Positions 1-7,890 of a stretch of DNA of 64,000 nucleotides are shown here, in pieces. The stretch is from positions 1 through 64,000 of the forward strand of contig JAQYHB010000052.1 in assembly GCA_028722305.1 (NCBI GenBank), given 5' to 3'. The notes beneath the pieces are model-generated. The model saw only the letters and a list, made by a program, of their open reading frames with translations, was not told the DNA's origin and searched no databases. The position numbers and the translations under genes are program-made. The stretch comes from Spirochaetales bacterium. Its GTDB lineage: Bacteria; Spirochaetota; Spirochaetia; Sphaerochaetales; Sphaerochaetaceae. Within the stretch, counting starts at the first letter, position 1. Each line of letters starts with the position of its first letter.

Positions 1-424
1 GCTTGTGGATTCTCCGGATTGTTTCCCAGTGTATGCCGGTGATCTTCTGCACCGTGCTGACCGGCATCTGCCATCGCATCAGTCCCTTCACCCAGGCGGC
101 GGCCCTGTGGGTTATTCTCGTCTCAGGATAGGTGAGCGGGACTTTCTCGCTGGACGTCTTGCCACAGTGCGGGCAACGGTAGCGGTGGTAATGCACCTCA
201 AGGGTCTGGGTCGTGCCATACTGCAACGGCATGTCCTTGACATGCATCACGCCGTGGTCATGGACATGCATCTGGTTGTCGCACTGGGGGCATTTGACCG
301 TGCTTGTCTGCCTTGTGCTGGAGAATGGCAGAATCAGGCGCCTTTTCTGCTTGTCAAACCGGAAGGAGTCGCACTGGAAGTGCTGACACGAAAGGTGGAT
401 CTGGGTATCTTGTGAGTCGGGCAT
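1..424 (-). CDS. ISL3-family transposase, N-terminal part (cut by window edge)
   Basis: Reading leftward from ATG at 424 gives 141 open codons that run off the window. The protein has a zinc-finger pair typical of ISL3 transposases (CPQC near residue 46 and CPHC near residue 85). Between and after them is the family pattern of HDHGVMHVKDMP, then YHRYRCPHCGK, then a helix-turn-helix region reading RAAAWVKGLM and STVQKITGIHWETIRRI. The DDE catalytic part lies outside the window. Alternative frames over the same bases show no family resemblance. I am sure of the family; whether the gene is intact is unknown. Confidence 0.85.
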   Translation of the reverse strand, partial: MPDSQDTQIHLSCQHFQCDSFRFDKQKRRLILPFSSTRQTSTVKCPQCDNQMHVHDHGVMHVKDMPLQYGTTQTLEVHYHRYRCPHCGKTSSEKVPLTYPETRITHRAAAWVKGLMRWQMPVSTVQKITGIHWETIRRIHK

Positions 425-517
425 GTCTGTAAGGTTTCCTTTTTGTGGTTGGTAACCAAAATGGAACCAGACAGCATGCTCTTTTTTCAACTATTGCGGT
501 ACCCTATTTTTCTCATC

Positions 518-540
518 CCCCAACTTTCCGTGAAGAACCC
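518..540 (-). repeat. Candidate outer inverted repeat of the ISL3-type element
   Basis: Read on the minus strand from 540 inward, the sequence starts GGGTTCTTCACGGAAAGTTG. It is G-rich at the tip and similar to the GGGT/GGCT starts of known ISL3-family ends. It lies upstream of the transposase start, where the end is expected. The partner repeat is outside the window, so this is tentative. Confidence 0.35.
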
Positions 541-578
541 AAAAATGACATTTTTCACCATTTCTTGGGAATCCGGTG

Positions 579-607
579 TACAATAATGAGGGGTTTTTGT
601 AGGAGGG
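579..607 (+). promoter_or_regulatory. Weak -10 box and strong RBS for the SPFH operon
   Basis: TACAAT at 579-584 can serve as a -10 box; no good -35 is visible at the usual distance. AGGAGGG at 601-607 sits 6 bases before the ATG at 614. The promoter lies just outside the presumed IS end, so the IS may influence it. Confidence 0.3.
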
Positions 608-613
608 ATATTC

Positions 614-1993
614 ATGTCTTTGTTTCATAGCGACAATCCGAAAGAGGCTGAACATAAAGGTCTGATCGGTTCGTTTTCGGTAGACAATATTAAGTGGGAG
701 CATGGTGATGACAAAAGGGCTTCATTGCTGGCCATAAAATACCCGTACGAGGATTTTCCGAATGGATCCTATCTGCAGGTTGCTCCTTCTCAGATGGCTG
801 TATTCACCAACAATCTGACCGCCGGCAGTTCTTCGAATCCGGACGGATCAGGAGCCTCGCAGGTCTCCGTGTTCATCGGTCCCTGCAAGATCAAGCTTGA
901 TACCGGGGACAGCAGGTTCGCTCCTTTCCGGAATCTGACCCACAAGCTGACAGGCGGAACGTCCGCATTCCATTGCTACGTCTATTTCGTCAATACCACA
1001 TACATGAACGAACTCCGGTGGGGGACCCAGGACCCCATTCTCGTGGAGGATCCCGAAGAGGAAGTGAACGTCCATGTCAGAGCTTACGGCCTGTTCGGCG
1101 CGCATATAGAGCAGAACGACACGACGGTTGCGCCCATCCAGGCGAGGAAGTTCTTGACGAGAGTGGTAGGCACCCGTGAGCTCTATACAAGAGACCAGAT
1201 GACCGATTTCATGCGCGCGAAGATCCTCGAGTATGTGCCGGATCTTCTTGCGAAAGCCATGACCGAGAGGAACATAGGCATCCTCAAGATCGCCGCCCAC
1301 CTTTCGGAATTCTCCGACCTGCTCAAATCGAAGCTCTCGGGGTATTTCGATGATTTCGGCCTGACTCTGGACAACTTCTCCTTCAACAGCATCAAACCCT
1401 TGGAGGAGGATCTTGCTGCGATCAACGAGATGAAGATCCAGAAGAAGCGCGCGACTCTTGAGGCGCAGGGGAACGCGAGCAAGATGGATATCGAATCCGA
1501 GGCTATGGCAAGAAAGCGGGCGAGGGAAGGATACACGTACGGCCAGGAACGCGGCATGGACGTCATGCAGGCTGCCGCTTCCAACCAGGGCGCTCCGGCT
1601 TCCGGCCTTTTGGGTGCGGGGCTTGGCCTTGGCATGGGCGTTGGTATGGGAGGAGCCATGGGGGCCGGGTTCACTAACCTCGCCCAGCAGACGGTCTCTG
1701 CTGCCACATCGCAGCCTGGACCTGCTTCCGGTTCTTCTCCTTCGGATGGCGCGGGAACCATCAAATGCAGTAAGTGCGGGCAGGAGAACCCGGTGACAGC
1801 CAAGTTCTGTTCCGGTTGCGGGGAGAAGCTGGAGCAGGGAGTCAAATGTCCCAGCTGTGGTACCGTGAACCCTCCCGGATCCAAGTTCTGCATGAATTGC
1901 GGAACCCGGCTTGGAGATCTGGTCTGCCCGCAGTGTGGGGCGAAACTCACACCCGGCGCGAAGTTCTGCATGAACTGCGGTGCGAAAATCTGA
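614..1993 (+). CDS. SPFH/Band-7 protein with three C-terminal zinc ribbons (COG4260-like)
   Basis: 459 residues. The N-terminal ~310 residues fit the SPFH (stomatin/prohibitin) domain of the YdjI / 'virion core protein' type, ending in a charged helix rich in Glu, Lys and Arg. Next is a Gly/Ala-rich hydrophobic stretch (LLGAGLGLGMGVGMGGAMGAG, about residues 334-354). Three double-Cys ribbons follow: CSKCG/CSGCG, CPSCG/CMNCG and CPQCG/CMNCG. Family knowledge: such proteins form membrane-associated oligomeric scaffolds; none has a well-defined enzymatic role. It is first gene of a five-gene rightward cluster in which the third protein also carries a zinc ribbon. Start chosen for AGGAGGG at 601-607. 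Function in this organism is unknown. Confidence 0.8.
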   Translation: MSLFHSDNPKEAEHKGLIGSFSVDNIKWEHGDDKRASLLAIKYPYEDFPNGSYLQVAPSQMAVFTNNLTAGSSSNPDGSGASQVSVFIGPCKIKLDTGDSRFAPFRNLTHKLTGGTSAFHCYVYFVNTTYMNELRWGTQDPILVEDPEEEVNVHVRAYGLFGAHIEQNDTTVAPIQARKFLTRVVGTRELYTRDQMTDFMRAKILEYVPDLLAKAMTERNIGILKIAAHLSEFSDLLKSKLSGYFDDFGLTLDNFSFNSIKPLEEDLAAINEMKIQKKRATLEAQGNASKMDIESEAMARKRAREGYTYGQERGMDVMQAAASNQGAPASGLLGAGLGLGMGVGMGGAMGAGFTNLAQQTVSAATSQPGPASGSSPSDGAGTIKCSKCGQENPVTAKFCSGCGEKLEQGVKCPSCGTVNPPGSKFCMNCGTRLGDLVCPQCGAKLTPGAKFCMNCGAKI

Positions 1994-2003
1994 GGAGATG
2001 CCG

Positions 2004-2711
2004 ATGTCTGTAAGAAATACGAAACGCTTCATTCTGGTGGAAGTCCTTGTGCTTCTTGTCTGGCTGGTCATCTTGTTCTCGGCGAGGAAACCCGCTTCCA
2101 TGGGATTTTATGGATGGTGTGGCTTGGTCGGGGAGATCTGTGCTTTCATTGCCTCCGGCATATCCATGGGCGCATGGTTCCACAAGCTTCAGGACTCCAG
2201 GGATGTGACGGAGATCAATGGTCTGGTGTACATCCTGTCGATTGTCTATCTGTCCATCACCCTCATCGCCAACACGGTCTTCTGGTTTCTCGGGACGAGG
2301 AATGACCCGAAAGCCGTCCCTCTCGGTGTGAATCTCGTTCTTTTCCTCATAATGGTCATCGCAAGGATCCCGCTTGCTTCGTACCGTGACCGTGTCCTCC
2401 AGACGAGTGCTTCCGTCAGCGCGAGGATCCGTCCATTGACGGGGGTCTCGTCCGACCTTTCCCAGCTCATCGCCATGGCTGATGACGAGACGGTGAAAAG
2501 CGCGCTTAGGAAATTGAAGGAGAATATCGACTTCAGCTCTTCGATGACGCACACATTCTCGAACGAGGCCGTGAGGGAATTGAGTGTAAAGATCGGTGAG
2601 ATCAAGGCACAGCTGGCTGGCAACGAAGCCGCAGACGGGATTGTAAAAAACATCAAAGACGCTGACCGTATCCTGAAGAAGAACAATGCCCTTTCTTCCT
2701 CGATCCGCTGA
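2004..2711 (+). CDS. Four-helix membrane protein with cytoplasmic helical tail
   Basis: 235 residues from ATG at 2004. GAGGAG at 1992-1997 lies 6 bases upstream and overlaps the stop of the SPFH gene, so I prefer this start to the GTG at 1980 or ATG at 1998. Four hydrophobic segments fill the first ~125 residues: FILVEVLVLLVWLVILF, then around CGLVGEICAFIASGISMGAW, YILSIVYLSITLIANTVFWF and LGVNLVLFLIMVIARI. The remaining ~110 residues are hydrophilic and helical. I do not recognise the family. Tight coupling to the SPFH gene suggests it is the integral-membrane partner. Confidence 0.7.
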   Translation: MSVRNTKRFILVEVLVLLVWLVILFSARKPASMGFYGWCGLVGEICAFIASGISMGAWFHKLQDSRDVTEINGLVYILSIVYLSITLIANTVFWFLGTRNDPKAVPLGVNLVLFLIMVIARIPLASYRDRVLQTSASVSARIRPLTGVSSDLSQLIAMADDETVKSALRKLKENIDFSSSMTHTFSNEAVRELSVKIGEIKAQLAGNEAADGIVKNIKDADRILKKNNALSSSIR

Positions 2712-2729
2712 CATTCGGGGAAGAGTGGT

Positions 2730-3539
2730 ATGGAACTTCAAGGTCTGACATGCAACGGATGCGGAAGCAGTGATGTCGTCTTCGATCCCGTAACGCGCAA
2801 GCTCCACTGCAACCAGTGTGGAAGGGAGGAATATTACTCGCGTGCCCAGTTGGGCGCGAACGGAAAAGTCGCCTTCACCAAGGACAATGCCATCCAGTTC
2901 TTCAAGAGCGGCAACCGTGTGAACGCGAGGAAATTCGCTTCGGATGTCCTCAACATCATGCAGGACAACGCCGCCGCCCTGTTCATACTTGCCTACTGCG
3001 ACGAGTTCGTCGAGGGGCGCAGCGGGGCAATCAAGGAATTCTTCAGGAAAATCGATGATGTCGCGCTGGAATACGACGAGGTCCGTGATCTGATCAATCT
3101 TTTCACGCTTTCGCTCTACAACCTGCGGGACTACGAGTCCGACATGGAAATCCTAATGGTGAAGAACATGCAGAGCGAAAGGGACAGGCCCGAACTGGAG
3201 AAGTTCATTGAGACGGTGAGTCCTTACTGCATAGGCAAGTATCCTTCAGCGGATTTCATGACGGCGGAACACATGGATCTTTATTGCGATCTTGCGGCGA
3301 ACTGCAACATCCCCAAAACCTGCTTTGCGCTTCTGAAGGGCATCCAGTCCAATCCGGACTCCCCGTATGTGACGAAGAGCTTCTATATGAAAGCAAGGAC
3401 GCAGTATTTCCATGACCATTACGTGCTTCCGGTCGGACGCATCATCAATGCCATGAAGGAGAGCCCCGGCAAGAGCAAGTTTTTGGGAGCGTTCAGTGCC
3501 ATGTTGAAGAAATATGAAAGTGACGCAACTATAGCGTAG
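2730..3539 (+). CDS. Zinc-ribbon protein with helical C-terminal domain
   Basis: 269 residues. The N-terminus reads CNGCGSS and then HCNQCGREEYY, a TFIIB-like zinc ribbon in the first ~35 residues. The remainder is all-helical with TPR-like character (for example DNAIQFFKSGNRVNARKFA and DNAAALFILAYCDEF). No signal peptide or membrane segment is visible. It follows the membrane protein by 18 bp and precedes the coiled-coil protein by 24 bp. The zinc ribbon matches the ribbons of the SPFH protein, so an adaptor role within one complex is a reasonable inference. Not recognised as a named family. Confidence 0.65.
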   Translation: MELQGLTCNGCGSSDVVFDPVTRKLHCNQCGREEYYSRAQLGANGKVAFTKDNAIQFFKSGNRVNARKFASDVLNIMQDNAAALFILAYCDEFVEGRSGAIKEFFRKIDDVALEYDEVRDLINLFTLSLYNLRDYESDMEILMVKNMQSERDRPELEKFIETVSPYCIGKYPSADFMTAEHMDLYCDLAANCNIPKTCFALLKGIQSNPDSPYVTKSFYMKARTQYFHDHYVLPVGRIINAMKESPGKSKFLGAFSAMLKKYESDATIA

Positions 3540-3563
3540 AAACAAAAGGAGAGAGAACAGACA

Positions 3564-5237
3564 ATGGGTGATACATTTAGCACTTTTGCTTTGGAAAACA
3601 AGATCAACAGCGTTGGAAAAGATCTGCAGAAAGACATTTCCCAAGTGAATGACAACGTTCTGTATATGAACCAGCAACTCCTGGCTACCAACACCGAACT
3701 GCAGAATACAAAAAAAGAACTCATGAAACTGCGCGATGACTTCGTGCACATGATGGATGAACAGCGGAAGAGTTCCTCCCTGGCGCAGGCATCCACCGAG
3801 CTGATTGCGGTCCGACAGGAAATGGAAAAACGCTTCGGAAACTACAGCGCGGTCCGTAATTCCATGATCGGCATCCTCCAGGCCACCGACTCCGCACTGG
3901 TAAGGAAAACCACGGTATCCACGGTCTCGGAAGAGCTGATGATCTCCACGCCGAATTATTGGCTCTCTCCCGTTCTTGTGGCACTCGCGGCCTGGATCAA
4001 CAACGACAAGGACCTTGCCGACCGGGCAATAAGGGAAGCCGTGAAGCGAGACAACGAGCACACTTCGCTCGTCATGGCGTTGATCTGCCGGAGAAACAAC
4101 AGGACCCAGACCAGCTACGAGTGGCTCTCCCGGTATTTCGCGACCCAGAACAGCGCCAGTTTCGACGAAGACAGCATGGTCTATATCAATGCTTACATAA
4201 ACGGCATTTTCGGACCAGATGAGAAACACATGTGCGATGACTTCATCTCCCGCTGGATCAGTGAGATCCAGAGTAGCAACAGCAACTTTGATGACGAGCA
4301 GACGGAAACATGGCAGCAGTACTTCGACAAATTCAATGTCAACGAAGAGGCCAAGTATCCCGCCCTCATGAACTGTGTGAAGGAGTTCGGTTACATCAAG
4401 GATTATCTGAGCCGTATCGATGCAGTCGACTCGATATCCGAAAAATTCGAGACCATCCGAAATGCCCAGGTCGACCAGGATGCGCTCCGCAAGGCGGTCG
4501 ACAAGAAACTGATCGAGCTGGTGAATGCCGATGACAAGGCCGAGGTGGAACTGAGGCAGAAGGAAGAATACTATGAGGCTGTGAAAGCCTGCCACGGCGA
4601 TGAAGATGCCGCACGCCGGATTGTCGAGAAACGGAGAGTGGAAAGCCGGCGGAAAACCATGGATCTTGTATCCCATCTGGTCAACGCGATAAAGGGTGGC
4701 AAGGATGTTCTTCCTTCCGAGAGAAAAACGGCGGTGACCTTCTTGAGCGGTTATATCAACAAGGGTTTCGGCAAATACATCAATGAGAAGAAGGGCAGTT
4801 TCCCCAAACAGATAACCATCGACATCGATGACTGGACCGGGCAGAGCAGCGATGGCAATGACGGAGATGCCTTGAAACAGGATTACAAGAACCACTTGGA
4901 TCAGAAGAAGGGACAGGAACTGGCTTCCTTGGATGCTCAGTACAAAACCAAAGGACCGCTGATCATGGCGGGAATTGTCGCTGTCGCTTCGATTGTGGCT
5001 TTGCTTCTTGTCAGCCCAATAGTGGGAGGACTCGGACTGGTTGCCGCGCTTCTCTTGGCACTTTCCCCGAACAAGACAAGGAAAGCCCGTAGCAAGGCGG
5101 AGGCCGACATCACTGACAGGTACAGCCGTCTTTACGAGGAAGGCGCAAAGAAGATAGATGTTTGCACGGAGCAGTGGAGAGCCGCAAACAACGCAGTCAA
5201 GGCGTTCGAAGAGAAAAAGATCGAGAAGATTGCTTGA
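3564..5237 (+). CDS. Large coiled-coil protein with C-terminal membrane hairpin
   Basis: 557 residues, RBS AGGAGAG upstream. Residues ~10-100 form a coiled coil (KLRDDFVHMMDEQRKSSSLAQ region). A long helical middle follows. Near residues 470-500 there is a strongly hydrophobic double segment (IMAGIVAVASIVALLLV and GLGLVAALLLAL), then a basic turn (NKTRKARSK) and another helix to the end. This architecture suggests an inner-membrane-anchored scaffold. It is the fourth and largest protein of the operon. I recognise no enzymatic motif. Function unknown. Confidence 0.65.
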   Translation: MGDTFSTFALENKINSVGKDLQKDISQVNDNVLYMNQQLLATNTELQNTKKELMKLRDDFVHMMDEQRKSSSLAQASTELIAVRQEMEKRFGNYSAVRNSMIGILQATDSALVRKTTVSTVSEELMISTPNYWLSPVLVALAAWINNDKDLADRAIREAVKRDNEHTSLVMALICRRNNRTQTSYEWLSRYFATQNSASFDEDSMVYINAYINGIFGPDEKHMCDDFISRWISEIQSSNSNFDDEQTETWQQYFDKFNVNEEAKYPALMNCVKEFGYIKDYLSRIDAVDSISEKFETIRNAQVDQDALRKAVDKKLIELVNADDKAEVELRQKEEYYEAVKACHGDEDAARRIVEKRRVESRRKTMDLVSHLVNAIKGGKDVLPSERKTAVTFLSGYINKGFGKYINEKKGSFPKQITIDIDDWTGQSSDGNDGDALKQDYKNHLDQKKGQELASLDAQYKTKGPLIMAGIVAVASIVALLLVSPIVGGLGLVAALLLALSPNKTRKARSKAEADITDRYSRLYEEGAKKIDVCTEQWRAANNAVKAFEEKKIEKIA

Positions 5238-5254
5238 CGAGAGGGAGGTGGAGT

Positions 5255-5440
5255 ATGGATGAGAATGAAGTCATGGACAACGGGATGGAGGATTCTTCCG
5301 ATTTCGCCGATCTGGAGGCGATGTTCGGGCAGGACGACGAGGAGCAACACAGGAACGAAAGCATAGTGCTTACGCAGAATCTCAGCGGTTTTGCAAGCTG
5401 TTTCCCCGAGTGGGACCTACACCCGCCTGTGGATATGTGA
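5255..5440 (+). CDS. Small acidic protein, last gene of the SPFH operon
   Basis: 61 residues from ATG at 5255, with GGGAGGTGGAG directly upstream and 17 bp after the coiled-coil gene. The first half is very acidic (DENEVMDNGMEDSSDFADLE, then GQDDEEQ). The C-terminus ends in CFPEWDLHPPVDM. No membrane segment. The short spacing, good RBS and a terminator-like hairpin just downstream support a real gene. No family recognised. Confidence 0.55.
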   Translation: MDENEVMDNGMEDSSDFADLEAMFGQDDEEQHRNESIVLTQNLSGFASCFPEWDLHPPVDM

Positions 5441-5449
5441 GGAATAATA

Positions 5450-5483
5450 GGAAATGCCGACGGATTGTACCGACGGCATTTCC
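5450..5483 (+). terminator. Hairpin closing the SPFH operon
   Basis: Left arm 5450-5463 and right arm 5470-5483 form a 14-bp stem with one mismatch around a 6-base loop. There is no T-run after it, so it may act as a Rho-type or stabilising 3' end. The rest of 5484-5670 is AT-rich and without visible genes. Confidence 0.45.
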
Positions 5484-5670
5484 CCTGTAAATCGAAAACA
5501 CGCATTATGGTGACTTAATTCTCTGAAACCTAATGGATCAAACAATAATACTGTTTCGTGTTTCCTTCGGTTTCCACAATCTATTTTGCTTCTTATGCCC
5601 TAATAAATAGTGAATTTCCTATGTTGGGGAGTGCAATCAAAGTATTCAGTTTTCTTAGGAGTTTTTCGTG

Positions 5671-5820
5671 ATGAGAAGGTTGTCGTTTCTACTAATGGTT
5701 CTGATATTTGCCTCTACCTTTTGCTTGTTTGCTGATTGGAAAGTCGGGGATTATGTGGATGAATTTGGGGACAAAACAGGGAGACAAAGGGAAATGGTCA
5801 TCACTGAGAGAAGGGGATGA
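5671..5820 (+). pseudogene. 5' remnant of a secreted-protein gene (signal peptide plus ~25 residues)
   Basis: ATG at 5671, preceded by TAGGAG. The first ~21 residues form a classic signal peptide (MRRLSFLLMVLIFASTFCLF-A). The mature start is DWKVGDYVDEFGDKTG, a motif I associate with the start of a spirochaetal periplasmic protein family. The frame then closes at TGA 5818-5820 after 49 codons, right where a different, lower-GC gene begins in another frame. I read this as the 5' stump of a host gene cut by acquisition of the McrBC-like island. No downstream remnant was found by eye. Confidence 0.6.
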
Positions 5821-7873
5821 TCCTGTCTTGCCGAACGTGTCATCCCCATCCTTGGAGAGCGTCTTGGGTATCAGTTGGGAAGATTTCAAGACACTGTATC
5901 TCTCGTCTGTACTTCCTGATGCGGGACGATGGAACAAACTGATAAAGCGGATATTGAAGAGCAGAGTCCGGTCAAAGTATGCGGAGAAACTGTATGATCA
6001 GTTTGGGGCGTTGTCAGAAAAGGGAAAGTCAGTAGATGATTTCTGGTATTCTTTGCAAGATCAGTGCCAGTATATTGATGACCCGGTAGAACTTGCGGTT
6101 ACGTTGTACATCATTCAGATACTTTTGCACAAACCTGGCGTTGACCCACTTGTTGAAGCAACTGAACAAGATGTTTACAGACTATATTGTGAACTGATAG
6201 AAAACAAATATCCATGGATCCACAAGCTCAACGAGATCATGTTCTCGGAACTTTTTCGAGCTTCATATGTCGTTTGGGTCAATCCTGCCAACACAGCTCT
6301 TGGAAGCGACAAGAATGCAGCCGAAAAAGCGGAGAATGCAGTCTACAAATTGAAAACCAGCCTGGTCGAAGGGCTTCAGGTGCAGTTTGAAGTTTGCCGA
6401 TTGTTTTTCTTCGGCAATATGGAATGCCGGACAGCTCGTGGCCTTCTTGACGCAGTCGGCATGAAGGCAAATTTTCGCCTGTCCCGCCAAGAAGCTCTTT
6501 CTCAGTTTGAATCTGTTTGTGATGCATTGAATGAACTTGAAGACCCAATGGTGGCACTCTGTGCTCTTTATCGCCAGAAAAAAGTAAAGGAAGGGGGGAC
6601 TAATAGAGAAAGAGCAACATATGCCTGGATTGAGAGTGGCCTGTACTATGATTTGATTTCAGGGGAAATGATAGGGAACCAATCGGATGTCTTGATGATT
6701 AATGCATCTCCTTTCTTTATACGGAAATGGGCAAACAATCCCCATCATGACAGACTTCGAGTGACTTTCGCCCTGTCGGCTCCGTTCAATCCTGTTTCTT
6801 TGCTGAGTCAGATCTACGAAGGTGATGGTAACCTGTTTTTTTGCAAGTTTGAAGAGCTGCAGAATCACTTGCAAGAACGCCTTGATTTGCAATTCGGAGT
6901 TGTAGGCATAGCACAAGACCTTCCGGAAGGCGCATCTGGGATTCTGAATCTGCTGTTGCAAAGAAACCAGGACCTTGTGGTCTACGGCCTATCAAAAGAT
7001 GCATTGTTTAATGCAGACAGGGACTCTTTTATTCACTCCAGTCTCCATAGCAATCTTTCCTTGACTGATTTGGTGGTGATAGAAAGACGCCTTGGGTTAC
7101 CGGAAGTCGTTTGTTGGAAAGCAGCTAACACAAAGGAGCAATCTCTCACAGAATGTGTTATTCCATTCATCGTGTCTGTCGATGAGGGAATAAATACTGG
7201 AGAATATGTGAATTTGGGCAATGGGTTTCGTCAGAAAGCCGATTTCTACCATTACAATCAAATCGGCAGAAAGGCATCATTGCGGACATTTCTTGCCAGA
7301 GAGAATATCCGGCTTCTTGAAATCCCTAAACATCATTACAACAAACCTTTTGGCTACCAGTTTTCTCCTGAGATCCAGCTTCATTTCACACGAACTGTTT
7401 CCACGGCTATTTGGAAGGGTGGATGGAGCCTGCACATTCATGCCTGTCTTAGTCCGGAAGCCAAACCTGTCGAACGTGGTGGTTTCTTTGAAGTTCCTGA
7501 TGCCAGGAAGCTTCTGATCACTCCCTCGCATGTGTATAAGAGAAGCATCCATGACGAAGAAATTCCTTTCTTCTTGGAAAACCAGTATGTGCAGATAAAT
7601 AAAGTCAGACAGGCTATAAAGTCTGCCTATAATGGCAAGATTGGTATTTCGCAGACTCCTTCTTCTCTGTCCTTGAAAACATTTGTCTATCTCCAGGAAG
7701 GCTGGGGCAATGTCCTGTCCAAAGAAGAATTGGCTACTTTGGTTACGATTTCCAAGTCGGATTTGGGGTGGAGTCCTTTATCCAGCATAACGCAAGATCA
7801 AGTAGTCTCCTATATCAATGTACATAATGATGATTATGTCCAATTGGAGATAACGAAGGCCAAACCCACATAG
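5753..7873 (+). CDS. Unrecognised large protein, first gene of the McrBC-like module
   Basis: About 700 residues; start uncertain. The first in-frame ATG is 5753, but the bases up to ~5795 belong to the host-gene remnant, so TTG 5828 or GTG 5837 are real alternatives. The N-terminal ~250 residues are helical (WEDFKTLYLSSVLPDAGRW, then AVTLYIIQILLHKPGVDPL). The rest is mixed alpha/beta with aromatic-rich strands (FFIRKWANNPHHDRLRVTFA). I see no Walker motif, zinc cluster, PD-(D/E)XK or membrane segment. It lies 17 bp before the AAA+ gene and shares its lower GC. Probably the target-recognition or accessory subunit of the system, by position only. Function unknown. Confidence 0.7.
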   Translation: MWMNLGTKQGDKGKWSSLREGDDPVLPNVSSPSLESVLGISWEDFKTLYLSSVLPDAGRWNKLIKRILKSRVRSKYAEKLYDQFGALSEKGKSVDDFWYSLQDQCQYIDDPVELAVTLYIIQILLHKPGVDPLVEATEQDVYRLYCELIENKYPWIHKLNEIMFSELFRASYVVWVNPANTALGSDKNAAEKAENAVYKLKTSLVEGLQVQFEVCRLFFFGNMECRTARGLLDAVGMKANFRLSRQEALSQFESVCDALNELEDPMVALCALYRQKKVKEGGTNRERATYAWIESGLYYDLISGEMIGNQSDVLMINASPFFIRKWANNPHHDRLRVTFALSAPFNPVSLLSQIYEGDGNLFFCKFEELQNHLQERLDLQFGVVGIAQDLPEGASGILNLLLQRNQDLVVYGLSKDALFNADRDSFIHSSLHSNLSLTDLVVIERRLGLPEVVCWKAANTKEQSLTECVIPFIVSVDEGINTGEYVNLGNGFRQKADFYHYNQIGRKASLRTFLARENIRLLEIPKHHYNKPFGYQFSPEIQLHFTRTVSTAIWKGGWSLHIHACLSPEAKPVERGGFFEVPDARKLLITPSHVYKRSIHDEEIPFFLENQYVQINKVRQAIKSAYNGKIGISQTPSSLSLKTFVYLQEGWGNVLSKEELATLVTISKSDLGWSPLSSITQDQVVSYINVHNDDYVQLEITKAKPT

Positions 7874-7890
7874 CTATTACTGGTGAGCAA

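Larger units (their letters stand above)
1..540 (-). mobile_element. End of an ISL3-family insertion sequence (partial)
   Basis: The window opens inside an insertion sequence transcribed leftward. It contains the 5' part of an ISL3-type transposase and, about 115 bp upstream of the start codon, a candidate terminal inverted repeat ending at 540. The rest of the element lies left of the window. The right boundary at 540 is inferred only from resemblance of the end to ISL3-family repeats (GGGT plus T/A-rich start). Target duplication cannot be checked. Confidence 0.6.

Noticed and set aside
3246..4895. 549-codon minus-strand frame across the SPFH operon
   Set aside because: Antisense to two genes with RBS and plausible domains; no recognisable fold.
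5708..5752. TTG start at 5708 for the first defence gene
   Set aside because: This stretch codes for a good signal peptide in another frame (from ATG 5671); the defence frame here looks accidental and lacks an RBS.
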